Source of the DNA: Gammaproteobacteria bacterium
GTDB lineage: Bacteria; Pseudomonadota; Gammaproteobacteria; Pseudomonadales; Azotimanducaceae
Reading direction: 5' to 3'
Length of the DNA: 64,000 nucleotides
Assembly (NCBI GenBank): GCA_026706935.1
Contig: JAPOXV010000028.1
Coordinates: 24,070 to 88,069, forward strand
The notes under the pieces were generated by a model, which worked only from the letters and a program-made list of their open reading frames with translations, searched no databases and was not told where the DNA came from. Numbering within the stretch: position 1 is the stretch's first letter; the number at the start of each line of letters is the position of its first letter. This document shows, piece by piece, positions 43,034 to 52,012 of this stretch. A program made the position numbers and the translations under genes.

Positions 43034-43937
43034 AGGTACCCTCACTTACACGTGCGAATAGTGTTTCTAAGTCTTGGCGTTCCGGCTGTACACCATAGAT
43101 CGAGATATTTGCCTCGACCAGTTTCGGCACGACTTCGTTGATCTGAGTCTGTGCATCTTTGCCGTCGTCAACGTGAAAGAAGAACTCATCGACTTCACTG
43201 CCTTTGTCGACGCGAAGCCCAGTTACATTGTTCAGTTGCTCCCGACTCGCACTGCTTCGTATCGCTACGCGCGCTGCACGACTCAATTCATCTAATCGTT
43301 CGTCGACGACGAGCTCGCCATCACGCATGATCAGCACGCGGTCGCATATCGCGTCCACCTCTTGCATGATGTGCGTCGACAGAATCACCGTTGATTCCTC
43401 AGCCAAGCGTTGGATCAATTCACGCATCTGAATCGTTTGCGTTGGATCAAGTCCATTCGTCGGCTCGTCGAGAATCAAAACCGGAGGTTGATGAAGGATC
43501 GCTTGTGCGACGGATACACGCTGTTGAAAGCCTCTCGAGAGGGTGTCGATAGTGTCGAGAAAACGCTCCGCAAGATCTGTGTCCTCTACCACTTTCTGAA
43601 CACTCGATGCTCGCTCCTCAAAAGGTATTCCGCGCATGGTCGCAGCAAACATTAGATAGTCGGCAACAGACATCTCGCCGTAGAACGGCTGGCTTTCGGG
43701 GAGGTACCCAATGTGTGCCTGTGCCGCGACTGGGTCGTCTTGAACAAGAACATCGTTGACCCACGCCTCACCAGATGTAGGTTCGATATACCCGGTCAGC
43801 AACTTCATGACCGTCGTCTTACCAGCACCGTTGTGACCTAAAAGCCCGACGATTTCACCTGGTTCAACGCTAAACGAAACGTTGTCAGCGGCTTTGACTG
43901 TTCCGTAATGCCGACTCAATCCCACTGCCTTCAGCAT
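43023..43937 (-). CDS. ABC transporter ATPase (GldA-like)
   Basis: A 304-residue ABC ATPase for the downstream GldF-GldG permease. Walker A GHNGAGKTT (about 34-42), the signature region LSRGFQQRVSVAQ, Walker B VLILDEPTNGLDP and the switch His in STHIMQE are intact, and the C-terminal extension VPKLVEANISIYGVQPERQDLETLF is typical of GldA-type ATPases. It overlaps the fusion gene by 11 bases and opens a three-gene leftward operon. Similar systems occur in non-gliding bacteria, where the cargo is unknown. Confidence 0.93.
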   Translation of the reverse strand: MLKAVGLSRHYGTVKAADNVSFSVEPGEIVGLLGHNGAGKTTVMKLLTGYIEPTSGEAWVNDVLVQDDPVAAQAHIGYLPESQPFYGEMSVADYLMFAATMRGIPFEERASSVQKVVEDTDLAERFLDTIDTLSRGFQQRVSVAQAILHQPPVLILDEPTNGLDPTQTIQMRELIQRLAEESTVILSTHIMQEVDAICDRVLIMRDGELVVDERLDELSRAARVAIRSSASREQLNNVTGLRVDKGSEVDEFFFHVDDGKDAQTQINEVVPKLVEANISIYGVQPERQDLETLFARVSEGTYAS

Positions 43938-44070
43938 AAGTGTCCCCTCTATCCTCCTGCGTTGTGTGAATCCGATAATAGCTTACTCATGCCCATGGTC
44001 GCATCTGTGAAAGGTGCGAAGGACTGCATAGCTGGGCACCGAGTAATTCGAACGTATAGGACAGAAGAAC

Positions 44071-44922
44071 GTGAAAAATGTTGCAGGAAAGACAGCTTTC
44101 GTAACCGGCGGTGCAAGTGGCATGGGACTAGCGATGGTACGCTCGTTCGCCGGTGCTGGAATGAAGGTTGCCGTAGCAGATATCGAAGAGGAACCACTAA
44201 AGGCGGTCGTCGAAGAGTTTGAAGAGACCAATGCCTCCGTCATTGGCTTAAACGTGGATGTGTCTGACCTTGAATCGGTCGCCGAGGGAGCAGCAAAGAC
44301 GAAGGAAGCTTTTGGCAATATACATGTGTTAGTTAATAACGCTGGCATCGTAACGGGTGGACCATTTGCGGAAGCCGAACCGAACGATTGGCGGTGGACC
44401 ATGAACGTTAATTTAGATGGTGTTTACAACGGTTTGAATGCGTTTCTGTCTGACATGATCGCGCACAACGAAGGCGGACACGTTGTCAATACAGCGTCGC
44501 TTGCCGGGCACATTGCTGTTCCGCGGCTTGGAATTTATGCCGCGAGCAAGTTCGCAGTGGTCGGTATTTCAGAAGCGTTGCGTGTAGAACTGCAAGAACA
44601 TGGTATCGGCGTGTCGGTACTGTGTCCAGGTGTCGTCAACACGAATATCTTCACTGCGAGTCGGAATCGACCATCGTCTCTACCTGCTACCCAAGAAATG
44701 AATTTTGAGCGTACTGATACGGACTCAGAAGCTGTTGAAAGCGAAGTCATGCGAAACATCCTTGAACCAGATGTCGTAGGCGACATGGTGTTGCACGCGA
44801 TCCAGAACGATCAGTTCTACATCTTTTCTCATCCTGATTTCGCGCAGATCGTACAAGCTCGAACGAACGAGATCGAAGACGCATTTGCATACTGGGCGAA
44901 CTACTGTAAGCAGCTCGGATAA
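44071..44922 (+). CDS. SDR family NAD(P)-dependent oxidoreductase
   Basis: A 283-residue classical short-chain dehydrogenase: VTGGASGMGLAM (9-20), NNAGIVTGG, catalytic Ser in NTASLAG and YAASKFA with Tyr-Lys. GTG start with GAAGAAC upstream. Its C-terminal block VLHAIQNDQFYIFSHPDF parallels the SDR at 7481-8404. It is convergent with a TauD-type dioxygenase gene and separated from it by a short hairpin. Substrate unknown. Confidence 0.92.
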   Translation: MKNVAGKTAFVTGGASGMGLAMVRSFAGAGMKVAVADIEEEPLKAVVEEFEETNASVIGLNVDVSDLESVAEGAAKTKEAFGNIHVLVNNAGIVTGGPFAEAEPNDWRWTMNVNLDGVYNGLNAFLSDMIAHNEGGHVVNTASLAGHIAVPRLGIYAASKFAVVGISEALRVELQEHGIGVSVLCPGVVNTNIFTASRNRPSSLPATQEMNFERTDTDSEAVESEVMRNILEPDVVGDMVLHAIQNDQFYIFSHPDFAQIVQARTNEIEDAFAYWANYCKQLG

Positions 44923-44926
44923 CGGT

Positions 44927-44940
44927 TGTGCTAAAGCACA
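44927..44940. terminator. Short hairpin between convergent SDR and dioxygenase genes
   Basis: TGTGC (44927-44931) pairs with GCACA (44936-44940) around TAAA, five bases after the SDR stop. Only five base pairs and no T-tract, so support is weak. Confidence 0.3.
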
Positions 44941-45039
44941 GATGGTGACTTAGACACTACAAGCAATTGGTGGATTCGCTTCAGTCGGGAATTAGCGAAT
45001 GACGTGCGCAGAGCCAGATTCGATCGGAACGATCGCTCG

Positions 45040-45861
45040 TTACTCGTAAGGTTTTTCGCCCTCACACATGACACGATACAGGACACGAGGTTGATCACCA
45101 TGGTCATATACAGCCGCGTGTAGTGCACAACGATTGTCCCATATCACGAAGTCCCCGACTCGCCAACGATGCCGGACCATTGCGTGGTCTTTCAAGGAGT
45201 GCCTGTAAAGAAAATCAATGAGAGTCCGACCTTCTACGGGCGTCATGCCTTCCGCCTCGATGCAGCGATCTGCAAACGTAACGTAAAGAGCTTTACGACC
45301 TGTAACCGGATGAGTCCGAACGGCGGGATGCCAAATCGGATCCGGACATTCCTCCGGCCGATCGGTTCCACTCACGACGTGTTTCAGGCGCAGACCTTTT
45401 AACCAGCCTTTCATCACGTCGGAAAGCGAGTCGTACGCCATATACTGATTGCAAAAAATCGTATCTCCACCATGTTTTGGAACTTCAATGGCGTTCAAAG
45501 ATGAAAATGAAGGCGGCTTTTCGACGAAGCAAGTATCGGTGTGAAATCCTCCAGAAACGGGATGGGTAACGTCGCCGCGATTGGCAACCTTGTGCACCAT
45601 CTCGTATTCAGTGCGCATATTTACACCCGGCGTAACAGTTACCTTACCGAGTCGACTAAGAAAATCTCTTTGCTCTATTGGTGTGAGATGTTGATCTGGG
45701 AATATGCCAACACAATACTCACTTACGAGACGACGCACTTCCTCAGTCTGTTCGTCGGTCATCTCCGGTATCGAAATCCCCGTTATGCGAACTCCGGTAC
45801 GACCGGTCATCAGTTCGGCTTCAAGTGAGGTAGTCTCAATCGGCTGTAATACTGCTGCCAT
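45040..45861 (-). CDS. TauD/TfdA family Fe(II)/2-oxoglutarate dioxygenase
   Basis: A dioxygenase of about 273 residues. The iron motif is GGFHTDTCF (HxD), the distal His is in NRCALHAAVYDHGDQPR, and the following Arg binds 2-oxoglutarate. GVRITGISIPEM is the family N-terminus. The members act on taurine, aryloxyacids or sulfate esters; the substrate is unknown here. An in-frame TTG at 45945 would add 28 residues; ATG 45861 fits homologues better although its GGAG is only two bases away. Monocistronic by appearance. Confidence 0.88.
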   Translation of the reverse strand: MAAVLQPIETTSLEAELMTGRTGVRITGISIPEMTDEQTEEVRRLVSEYCVGIFPDQHLTPIEQRDFLSRLGKVTVTPGVNMRTEYEMVHKVANRGDVTHPVSGGFHTDTCFVEKPPSFSSLNAIEVPKHGGDTIFCNQYMAYDSLSDVMKGWLKGLRLKHVVSGTDRPEECPDPIWHPAVRTHPVTGRKALYVTFADRCIEAEGMTPVEGRTLIDFLYRHSLKDHAMVRHRWRVGDFVIWDNRCALHAAVYDHGDQPRVLYRVMCEGEKPYE

Positions 45862-46042
45862 TGCTCCGTTCGTCAATGCGCTATTGCTTAAAGGATACTC
45901 GTTACCAGTACAACGCAAACGCGTTCCGCGTTCAGACGTGGACAATTACGTGTCGATAAGTCGAGAAAACCATTGACTCGACGTCGTAGATTCTCAGTTT
46001 ATCGCGTCTCATAGATCACATGCGCGCTAGGACGCTCCGCGT

Positions 46043-47179
46043 ATGACAACTAGCGAACCTCAGTTACCAACTCATCTACAAGAGCTGCAAACACCTTGTC
46101 TGCTCCTCATTGACACACGTTTCCGTTCTAATCTGGCAAGAATGGCGAAGCATTGCGAAGCAAGCAACTTCGCCCTACGTCCTCATGCGAAAACCCACAA
46201 ATCTGGTTCCATCGCAAAAGCGCAGATAGACCATGGCGCTATCGGCATTTGTTGTGCGACGATTAGTGAAGCTGAACATCTCGCCGATTCCGTGAACAGC
46301 ATCCTTATTACTTCCCCATTAGCGCTTCATCGGCACGTCGAACGTATCAGTGCATTGCGAGAACGTGTCGCGGAACTGATCTGTGTTGTTGATAGCCCAG
46401 CCATGATTCCGCATTTTGAGAAAACCTTCGATGCTACACGCCCGTTGGACGTGCTTGTTGACCTAGATCCGGATATGCATCGGACCGGGATCGAGATAGG
46501 AGTGAAAGCCTTTGCGTTGGCGAGGTCTTTGTACGAGTCACCGTCCTTCAACTTCAGAGGCGCGCAGTGTTACGCAGGAAACATCATGCACGTTGAGAGC
46601 ATCGGGCAACGTACACGGCGTTCGCACGAGCTATGGGAGCGCGTGGCAACGTTTAAACGTCAACTTGAAAATCAAAGAATCCCTTGCCCGATCGTTACCG
46701 GCGGCGGAACCGGGACTTTCGATATCGACTGGCAAGCCGGTGTAGCTACGGAATTACAGGCCGGTTCCTATCCATTTATGGATCTTGAATACATGAACAT
46801 CGAGTGGGACCACGAAGGCAATCTGCCATTTGAGCCGTCCTTATTCGTGCTGACAACGGTGGTTTCAGCAAATACACCAGGAAATGTCACAACGGACGCC
46901 GGGCTCAAAGCCTTCTCAACAGATTCCGTACGCCCAAAGATCCATGCCGGTATCGAGAAAGAGGCCACGTACGTCTTCAAAGGAGACGAACACGGGGGGT
47001 TAGTTTTCGAAGACGCTACGGAGAGTATCGCGATCGGAACACAAATGTTGATTACGCCGCCTCATTGTGACCCGACCATCAACCTATACGACCACTTCAC
47101 CCTGGTGAACGAAGATCTACAGATCCTCGACACACTTTCCATCGACGCACGGAGTGGCAGGTTGTATAGAGGTGTTTGA
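46043..47179 (+). CDS. D-threonine aldolase / D-serine dehydratase-like PLP enzyme (alanine racemase fold)
   Basis: A 378-residue PLP enzyme of the DSD1 / D-threonine aldolase family. The PLP Lys is in RPHAKTHKS, the phosphate site is near TGGGTGTFD, and the C-terminal metal site HCDPTINLYD carries the zinc His and Cys. Such enzymes cleave D-beta-hydroxy amino acids to an aldehyde and glycine or dehydrate D-serine. Its last 26 bases overlap the K+ channel gene if that starts at 47154, and the dehydratase gene follows, so the three are probably co-transcribed. Confidence 0.9.
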   Translation: MTTSEPQLPTHLQELQTPCLLLIDTRFRSNLARMAKHCEASNFALRPHAKTHKSGSIAKAQIDHGAIGICCATISEAEHLADSVNSILITSPLALHRHVERISALRERVAELICVVDSPAMIPHFEKTFDATRPLDVLVDLDPDMHRTGIEIGVKAFALARSLYESPSFNFRGAQCYAGNIMHVESIGQRTRRSHELWERVATFKRQLENQRIPCPIVTGGGTGTFDIDWQAGVATELQAGSYPFMDLEYMNIEWDHEGNLPFEPSLFVLTTVVSANTPGNVTTDAGLKAFSTDSVRPKIHAGIEKEATYVFKGDEHGGLVFEDATESIAIGTQMLITPPHCDPTINLYDHFTLVNEDLQILDTLSIDARSGRLYRGV

Positions 47180-47603
47180 CAGCTACTATCCGCTCGCTTG
47201 TCTCATCGCGTTCGTTGCGTCGATCGTCAGTGTCGGACTACATTACGAAATACTTGAAACGCTCAATCGCAGGATATCGCGATTCCTAGGGCGCTTACGC
47301 GTCCTCATTACGCTACTCTGCCTCATGGTTCTGCACATGTTGGAGATTGGTATTTTCGCGTTTGTCTACTGGTTAATGTCATTTGAACCAGAATTTGGTG
47401 AGATAGCTGCGATCGAGTCGAGCTACGACTACATCTATTACTCGTCGATCGTGTACACGACAGTCGGATTCGGCGATCTCTATCCGATCGGTCCCGTACG
47501 AATTGTCACGGCAATTGAGTCGCTCATCGGGCTGGTGCTAATTACGTGGTCGGCCACTTTCATTTTTATCCATCGTCCAGTTGAAGCTAGGAGTGAGTCT
47601 TGA
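47154..47603 (+). CDS. Two-helix potassium channel-type protein
   Basis: A protein of up to 149 residues with an ion-channel domain. The selectivity filter TTVGFGDLYPIG is preceded by a pore helix (YIYYSSIVY) and flanked by hydrophobic helices (about 35-75 and 118-140). An extra N-terminal helix (CLIAFVASIVSVGLHYEIL) is present. GTG starts at 47154 or 47172 are possible. It is wedged between two metabolic enzyme genes, overlapping both, which is odd for a channel. No RCK/TrkA_N domain is attached. Confidence 0.88.
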   Translation: MAGCIEVFDSYYPLACLIAFVASIVSVGLHYEILETLNRRISRFLGRLRVLITLLCLMVLHMLEIGIFAFVYWLMSFEPEFGEIAAIESSYDYIYYSSIVYTTVGFGDLYPIGPVRIVTAIESLIGLVLITWSATFIFIHRPVEARSES

Positions 47604-48772
47604 AAATCACTAATGCGGAGACGTTTGTCGTCGGTACACCTCGACCACATCGAGGAGGAAGGTACTGGGTTTTCGTGAAACTAACGACCGATAACGACAT
47701 CGTAGGGATCGGCGAGGCATACAAGATTCCTTTTCACCCAACGACTGCCGCTCGCATGATCGAGGATGTATGCGAGACTTACGTCGTTGATTCCGATCCG
47801 TTTCAGATCGAGCGTTTGTGGCGGTCCGTGTACTACGGCGAGGGCTACGAGTCGCATGACCACCATCAGCATCCCGATCATGCCGTGATGGGCGTGCTTA
47901 GCGCGATCGAGATGGCATGTTGGGACATTGTCGGAAAAGCGCTAGACCAACCTGTATACAACCTGCTAGGTGGTAAATACAACGAGCGAGTTCGTTCATA
48001 CACCTACCTCTGGCCCGCGCCGAGCGATACCACCCGACGGCCGACGCACACTGACGCGGAAGCAGCGAGTGCGAGTGCCGCTGCACATGTCGCTGAAGGA
48101 TTTACCGCACTCAAATTCGACCCGTTAATTGACGTTATGGGGAGCGAAGATCCTCGCGAACCGCCGCTGGATCGACTCGACAATGCAGAAGCGGTCGTAC
48201 GCGCCGTACGTGAGACAGTCGGAAACAAGGCAGACATCCTGATCGGCACCCACGGTCAATCTACTACGTCCGGAACGATTCGATTTGCACGTCGGATTGA
48301 GAAATACGACCCACTCTGGTTTGAGGAACCCGTTCCACCGGAGAATCGAGATGAGATGGCGCGCGTCGCGCAAATGACGTCGATTCCGGTCGCGTCAGGC
48401 GAACGGCTCGCGACGAAGTTTGAATTCCGCGAGTTACTTGAGAAGCAAGCCGCGGCAATCTTGCAGATGGCTCTGGGGCGTGTCGGCGGAATCCTTGAAG
48501 CCAAAAAGATCGCTGGGATGGCAGAAGCGTACTACGCACAAATCGCTCCTCACTTATATTGCGGTCCAATCGAAGCAGCAGCAAACATCCAAGTCGATGT
48601 TTGTTCACCGAACTGTCTAATTCAGGAGAGTATCGGTAGATTCGATGGTTTTCACGCCGAAATCCTTGAAAAACCCATCCAATGGGAAGACGGATACATC
48701 ATCGCGCCGACTGAACCAGGTCTCGGCGTTGTTCTCAATGAGGAGGTCGCACGAGCACATGCCTACAGGTGA
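47600..48772 (+). CDS. Enolase superfamily dehydratase (mandelate racemase/muconate lactonizing type)
   Basis: A 390-residue enolase-superfamily enzyme, most like sugar-acid dehydratases. Capping domain 1-120, then barrel motifs ALKFDP, IGTHGQST, WFEEPVPPEN, ASGERL and IAPHLYCGPIEAAANIQVD. The general-acid His, two metal Glu (EEP, GER) and the barrel-end His are present, but the first metal ligand, Asp in the usual VDxHG, is Gly (IGTHG). The TTG start overlaps the channel stop as TTGA with AGGAG upstream. Likely removes water from an aldonic acid; the substrate is not predictable. Confidence 0.9.
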   Translation: MKITNAETFVVGTPRPHRGGRYWVFVKLTTDNDIVGIGEAYKIPFHPTTAARMIEDVCETYVVDSDPFQIERLWRSVYYGEGYESHDHHQHPDHAVMGVLSAIEMACWDIVGKALDQPVYNLLGGKYNERVRSYTYLWPAPSDTTRRPTHTDAEAASASAAAHVAEGFTALKFDPLIDVMGSEDPREPPLDRLDNAEAVVRAVRETVGNKADILIGTHGQSTTSGTIRFARRIEKYDPLWFEEPVPPENRDEMARVAQMTSIPVASGERLATKFEFRELLEKQAAAILQMALGRVGGILEAKKIAGMAEAYYAQIAPHLYCGPIEAAANIQVDVCSPNCLIQESIGRFDGFHAEILEKPIQWEDGYIIAPTEPGLGVVLNEEVARAHAYR

Positions 48773-48867
48773 ACTGTCTAAGCCTTGAGAAGAAGCCACG
48801 CGACGCATGAAACACGCATGGCTCAAATCGATAATGCAACCCACACGATCTGAAGTTAGCTATCACC

Positions 48868-50421
48868 ATGTATCCAGGTCATTGGGTTAAACACAAACCT
48901 GATCATCCCGCTGCGATCAACTCCGCAAGCGGCGCAACACTCACGTATCGAGAACTCGACGAGCAGTCCAATCGGCTCGCGCAGCTCATGTTTGCTCGTG
49001 GTTTGCGACGAGGCGATCATGTGTCAGTGTTCATGGACAACGACCTGACGTACTTTGTTGTTACCTGGGCAGCACTTCGCTCCGGTCTTTACCTGACGAC
49101 CGTGAACCGCTACCTGACTGCGGAGGAAGCAGCGTACATCGTCGACAACTCCGAGAGCCGCGTCTTAATCGTGGCAAGCAATCTATCCGACGTTGCACGC
49201 GAGATTCCACCGCTAACTCCGAGGTGCGATACCTACCTTGCGGTCAACGGAGAAATACCTGGATACGATGCGTTTGACGACGCGATCGGTGAATACCCAT
49301 CCTCTAGATTGGAGATCGAACCATCGGGTGGTTTTATGTTGTACTCGTCCGGCACGACGGGTCGTCCGAAAGGCATTTTGCGCCCTTTACCTGAAGGTAA
49401 CATCGATACTGAAATCAATCCGCAAAACGCCCTACTCGCGATGTTGTGGCAGGTCAATGAAGATTCGGTGTACCTGTCGCCTGCTCCCTTGTACCACTCT
49501 GCGCCGATTGGTTTCTGTACAGCGATCCAAGCTATGGGCGGAACTGCGGTCATCATGCCACGATTCGACGAAATTGGCGCGCTGGAAGCGATTGAGAAAT
49601 ACAAGGTATCTCATAGTCAGTGGGTGCCGACCATGTTTACAAGGATGTTGAAACTTCCGGCAAACGATCGTACTCAGTTTGACCTTTCGTCTCATCAAGT
49701 CGCGATTCATGCTGCGGCACCGTGCCCGACCGAAATCAAGAAACGCATGATGGACTGGTGGGGTCCGATCCTTTACGAGTACTACGGTGGTACGGAGCTA
49801 AACGGTCTCACGCACGTTACTCCTCAAGAGTGGCTCGAAAAACCGGGAACCGTTGGCAAGCCCATCTTAGGTGTCATTCACGTCTGCGATGAAGGCGGTC
49901 ACGAACTAGCACCCGGCGAACCGGGCATCGTGTACTTCGAGTTACCTGAAATGCCTTTCGAGTACTTAAAGGACGCAGAAAAAACCAAGGATGCACAGCA
50001 TCCAGATCATGCGAATTGGTCCGCACTTGGCGATGTCGGTTATGTAGACGAAGATGGTTACTTATTTCTGACGGATCGTGCCACTTTCATGATCATCTCC
50101 GGTGGCGTGAACATCTATCCACAGGAGATTGAGGACGTCATGGTCGTTCACGACCATGTCCTTGATGTTGCGGTAATCGGAGTACCAAACAAAGAGATGG
50201 GAGAGGAAGTCAAAGCGGTCGTTCAGCTCGTCGACGGCATCGAACCATCAGAAGAAGAAGCCGAAGCGTTACTGGCGTGGACGAGGGACCATATTGCTCA
50301 CTACAAAGCGCCACGCAGCGTCGATTTCCGCGACGAGTTACCCAGACTACCGACCGGCAAGCTCTACAAACGACTGCTTAAGGACGAGTATTGGGGTAAG
50401 ACTGGATCCCGAATCGTCTGA
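48868..50421 (+). CDS. AMP-dependent acyl-CoA synthetase/ligase
   Basis: A 517-residue ANL-superfamily ligase that activates a carboxylic acid as acyl-AMP and then acyl-CoA. The P-loop motif YSSGTTGRPKGI (about 152-163), YEYYGGTE (about 305), the hinge region GDVGYVDEDGYLFLTDR and the catalytic Lys in LPTGKLYKR are complete. ATG start after an 88-base gap from the dehydratase gene. It may act on an acid made or used by the neighbouring enzymes; the chain length preference cannot be read. Confidence 0.93.
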   Translation: MYPGHWVKHKPDHPAAINSASGATLTYRELDEQSNRLAQLMFARGLRRGDHVSVFMDNDLTYFVVTWAALRSGLYLTTVNRYLTAEEAAYIVDNSESRVLIVASNLSDVAREIPPLTPRCDTYLAVNGEIPGYDAFDDAIGEYPSSRLEIEPSGGFMLYSSGTTGRPKGILRPLPEGNIDTEINPQNALLAMLWQVNEDSVYLSPAPLYHSAPIGFCTAIQAMGGTAVIMPRFDEIGALEAIEKYKVSHSQWVPTMFTRMLKLPANDRTQFDLSSHQVAIHAAAPCPTEIKKRMMDWWGPILYEYYGGTELNGLTHVTPQEWLEKPGTVGKPILGVIHVCDEGGHELAPGEPGIVYFELPEMPFEYLKDAEKTKDAQHPDHANWSALGDVGYVDEDGYLFLTDRATFMIISGGVNIYPQEIEDVMVVHDHVLDVAVIGVPNKEMGEEVKAVVQLVDGIEPSEEEAEALLAWTRDHIAHYKAPRSVDFRDELPRLPTGKLYKRLLKDEYWGKTGSRIV

Positions 50422-50451
50422 GAGTCTTGAAGGATCGAACCTAGATTCTCA
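50419..50451. terminator. Imperfect 9-bp hairpin at convergent gene ends
   Basis: TGAGAGTCT (50419-50427) pairs with AGATTCTCA (50443-50451), eight Watson-Crick pairs and one G-U, and begins at the ligase stop codon. The opposing outer-membrane protein gene ends 22 bases on. No T-tract. Confidence 0.45.
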
Positions 50452-50472
50452 TCATGTGTAAGGGAACGCCGA

Positions 50473-51267
50473 TTAGAGGTATCTGATCAACTTGACGGTG
50501 AAGTCGGTGTTTTGAACTGTAAAGCCACCTGGTGCGTTGACATCCCAGTCTTCTCCTCCGAATTCAGCGACCCATTCATCTTTGAAATCTTCGACATATC
50601 GAATTTCAAACTGTAAGGCTGTTTTCCTATTAATCCCCGTCTCTAAACCAACACCAGCAACTAGCAAATTGACTTCTGGATCAAAGCTCTGTGTTGCTGT
50701 TCGAAAATCTGCTTCAGTGCAGTCGATGGCGACGAAACAACCACGAAATGACGAGAAAAAGTCGATCTTAGTTTGCCTCACGCCAGCTAATCCATACACG
50801 GAAACGTCGAATGTCCCAAGCAGGGAGCGTGTGATACCGTATTTAGCAATCGCACCCATGCTGCGGGATGTCTCTAGTGACCAATCCTCCGGCCAAGCAT
50901 CGCCTACTTGGTCGTTATTCGGTGATGTTCCTGCGCCGCTTAGTCGACCGCTGATGTCATCACCCGCAAGCGCAAGCTCAGCTTGAAGAGCAAGGAATTG
51001 AGTACCTTCCGCGAAATTAATACGGAACCCGATCAACCCATCCCACTGTAGAGGTTTGTCGGAAACTTCATCACTTGTACTGACCTCGCCGCCCGATCGG
51101 TCGGGAGCGTCAAAACGGCTTCGGATTGTTTTTTCGTAAAGGACTTCAGCCTGCTGTAGCGTAGCAGAAGCACCGTAATAAATACCACCTGGTTCAGCGT
51201 TCGCATGCGACGAAACAAACGCTAGTGACGTGCTTAGCACTATAGCGGCAGTAGTCCGAATCCTCAA
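50473..51267 (-). CDS. Outer-membrane beta-barrel protein
   Basis: A 264-residue protein with a signal peptide (residues 1-24, ending SSHANA), an extended N-terminal segment, and alternating hydrophobic strands (LQWDGLIGFRINFAEG, FLALQAELALAG, TFDVSVYGLAGVRQTKIDFF, VNLLVAGVGLETGIN, ALQFEIRYVED) ending FTVKLIRYL. This is the pattern of OmpA/OmpW-like 8- to 10-stranded porin-like barrels (OMP_b-brl). Function is unknown. The TTG start is well supported by GGAGGA upstream. It is divergent from the MaoC-type gene, 235 bases away. Confidence 0.85.
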   Translation of the reverse strand: MRIRTTAAIVLSTSLAFVSSHANAEPGGIYYGASATLQQAEVLYEKTIRSRFDAPDRSGGEVSTSDEVSDKPLQWDGLIGFRINFAEGTQFLALQAELALAGDDISGRLSGAGTSPNNDQVGDAWPEDWSLETSRSMGAIAKYGITRSLLGTFDVSVYGLAGVRQTKIDFFSSFRGCFVAIDCTEADFRTATQSFDPEVNLLVAGVGLETGINRKTALQFEIRYVEDFKDEWVAEFGGEDWDVNAPGGFTVQNTDFTVKLIRYL

Positions 51268-51502
51268 GATCTCGTCCTCCGTAACATATCGATCAATCGG
51301 ATGGTTGTTGCGTTTTGATTATAGCTCGATTGGACACGAAACACTTATTACCGAGCGTGTGATCAAGAGATTGAAACACAAAAAAATGTGTGTGTGCTTC
51401 GATGGACCTTTTTTTGTAGGGCAAAAACGCTTCTGCGATTTAGGCGGTGCGCAAAATAGGCTATGGAAATTGAAAGCGGCTTGACACACCAGTCTTGAAG
51501 AC

Positions 51503-52000
51503 ATGAGCGACGCCAACGTCTCTTACGTAACGGAAGAAATGCACGAAGCGAAAGGCGTGTGGGGTCCTTCGCATACGTCGTACCCCATTACCGCTACGGA
51601 TATCAGACGATGGGCAATGGCGACTTACTATCCTGAGAAACCACCTCGAGTTTATTGGGATATTGAGTACGCTAAATCATCGAAATATGGCGGGATCATC
51701 GCCCCGCCCGATTTCAATCCTTTTGCGTGGTCGCTAGAGCGTCCTGCGACCGTAGCTCGCGGCCTATCAGGAGCTAAACCTGACGGTAAACCACTCACCG
51801 GTATGAACGGCGGTCAAACTGATACCTACGGCGTCCCGATGCGACCGGGCGATGTCATTTCTGCTCGTTCGAGACTCGTCGATTGGGAGGAGCGAGAAGG
51901 TCGCTTGGGTCACACCATGTATGTGCGCACCGAAATAGAATGGCGAAACCAACGTGATGAACTCGTCAAAACCCGTATGTCAATCGCGATTCGCTACTAA
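51503..52000 (+). CDS. MaoC-like dehydratase, N-terminal-type (FAS1-like)
   Basis: A 165-residue hot-dog fold protein of the MaoC_dehydrat_N type: EAKGVWGPSHTSYPITATDIRRWAMATYY, then YAKSSKYGGIIAPPDFNPFAW and the C-terminal strand pattern. This family usually partners a second MaoC protein to form a heterodimeric enoyl-CoA hydratase, and its companion lies 13 bases downstream. The N-terminal subunit generally lacks the catalytic Asp-His pair. First gene of a rightward catabolic operon. Confidence 0.88.
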   Translation: MSDANVSYVTEEMHEAKGVWGPSHTSYPITATDIRRWAMATYYPEKPPRVYWDIEYAKSSKYGGIIAPPDFNPFAWSLERPATVARGLSGAKPDGKPLTGMNGGQTDTYGVPMRPGDVISARSRLVDWEEREGRLGHTMYVRTEIEWRNQRDELVKTRMSIAIRY

Positions 52001-52012
52001 GGAGAAACGACT

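Noticed and set aside
51268..51502. Small gene candidates between the outer-membrane protein and MaoC genes
   Set aside because: Short frames on both strands with low-complexity poly-A/T stretches and no homology; more likely promoter DNA.
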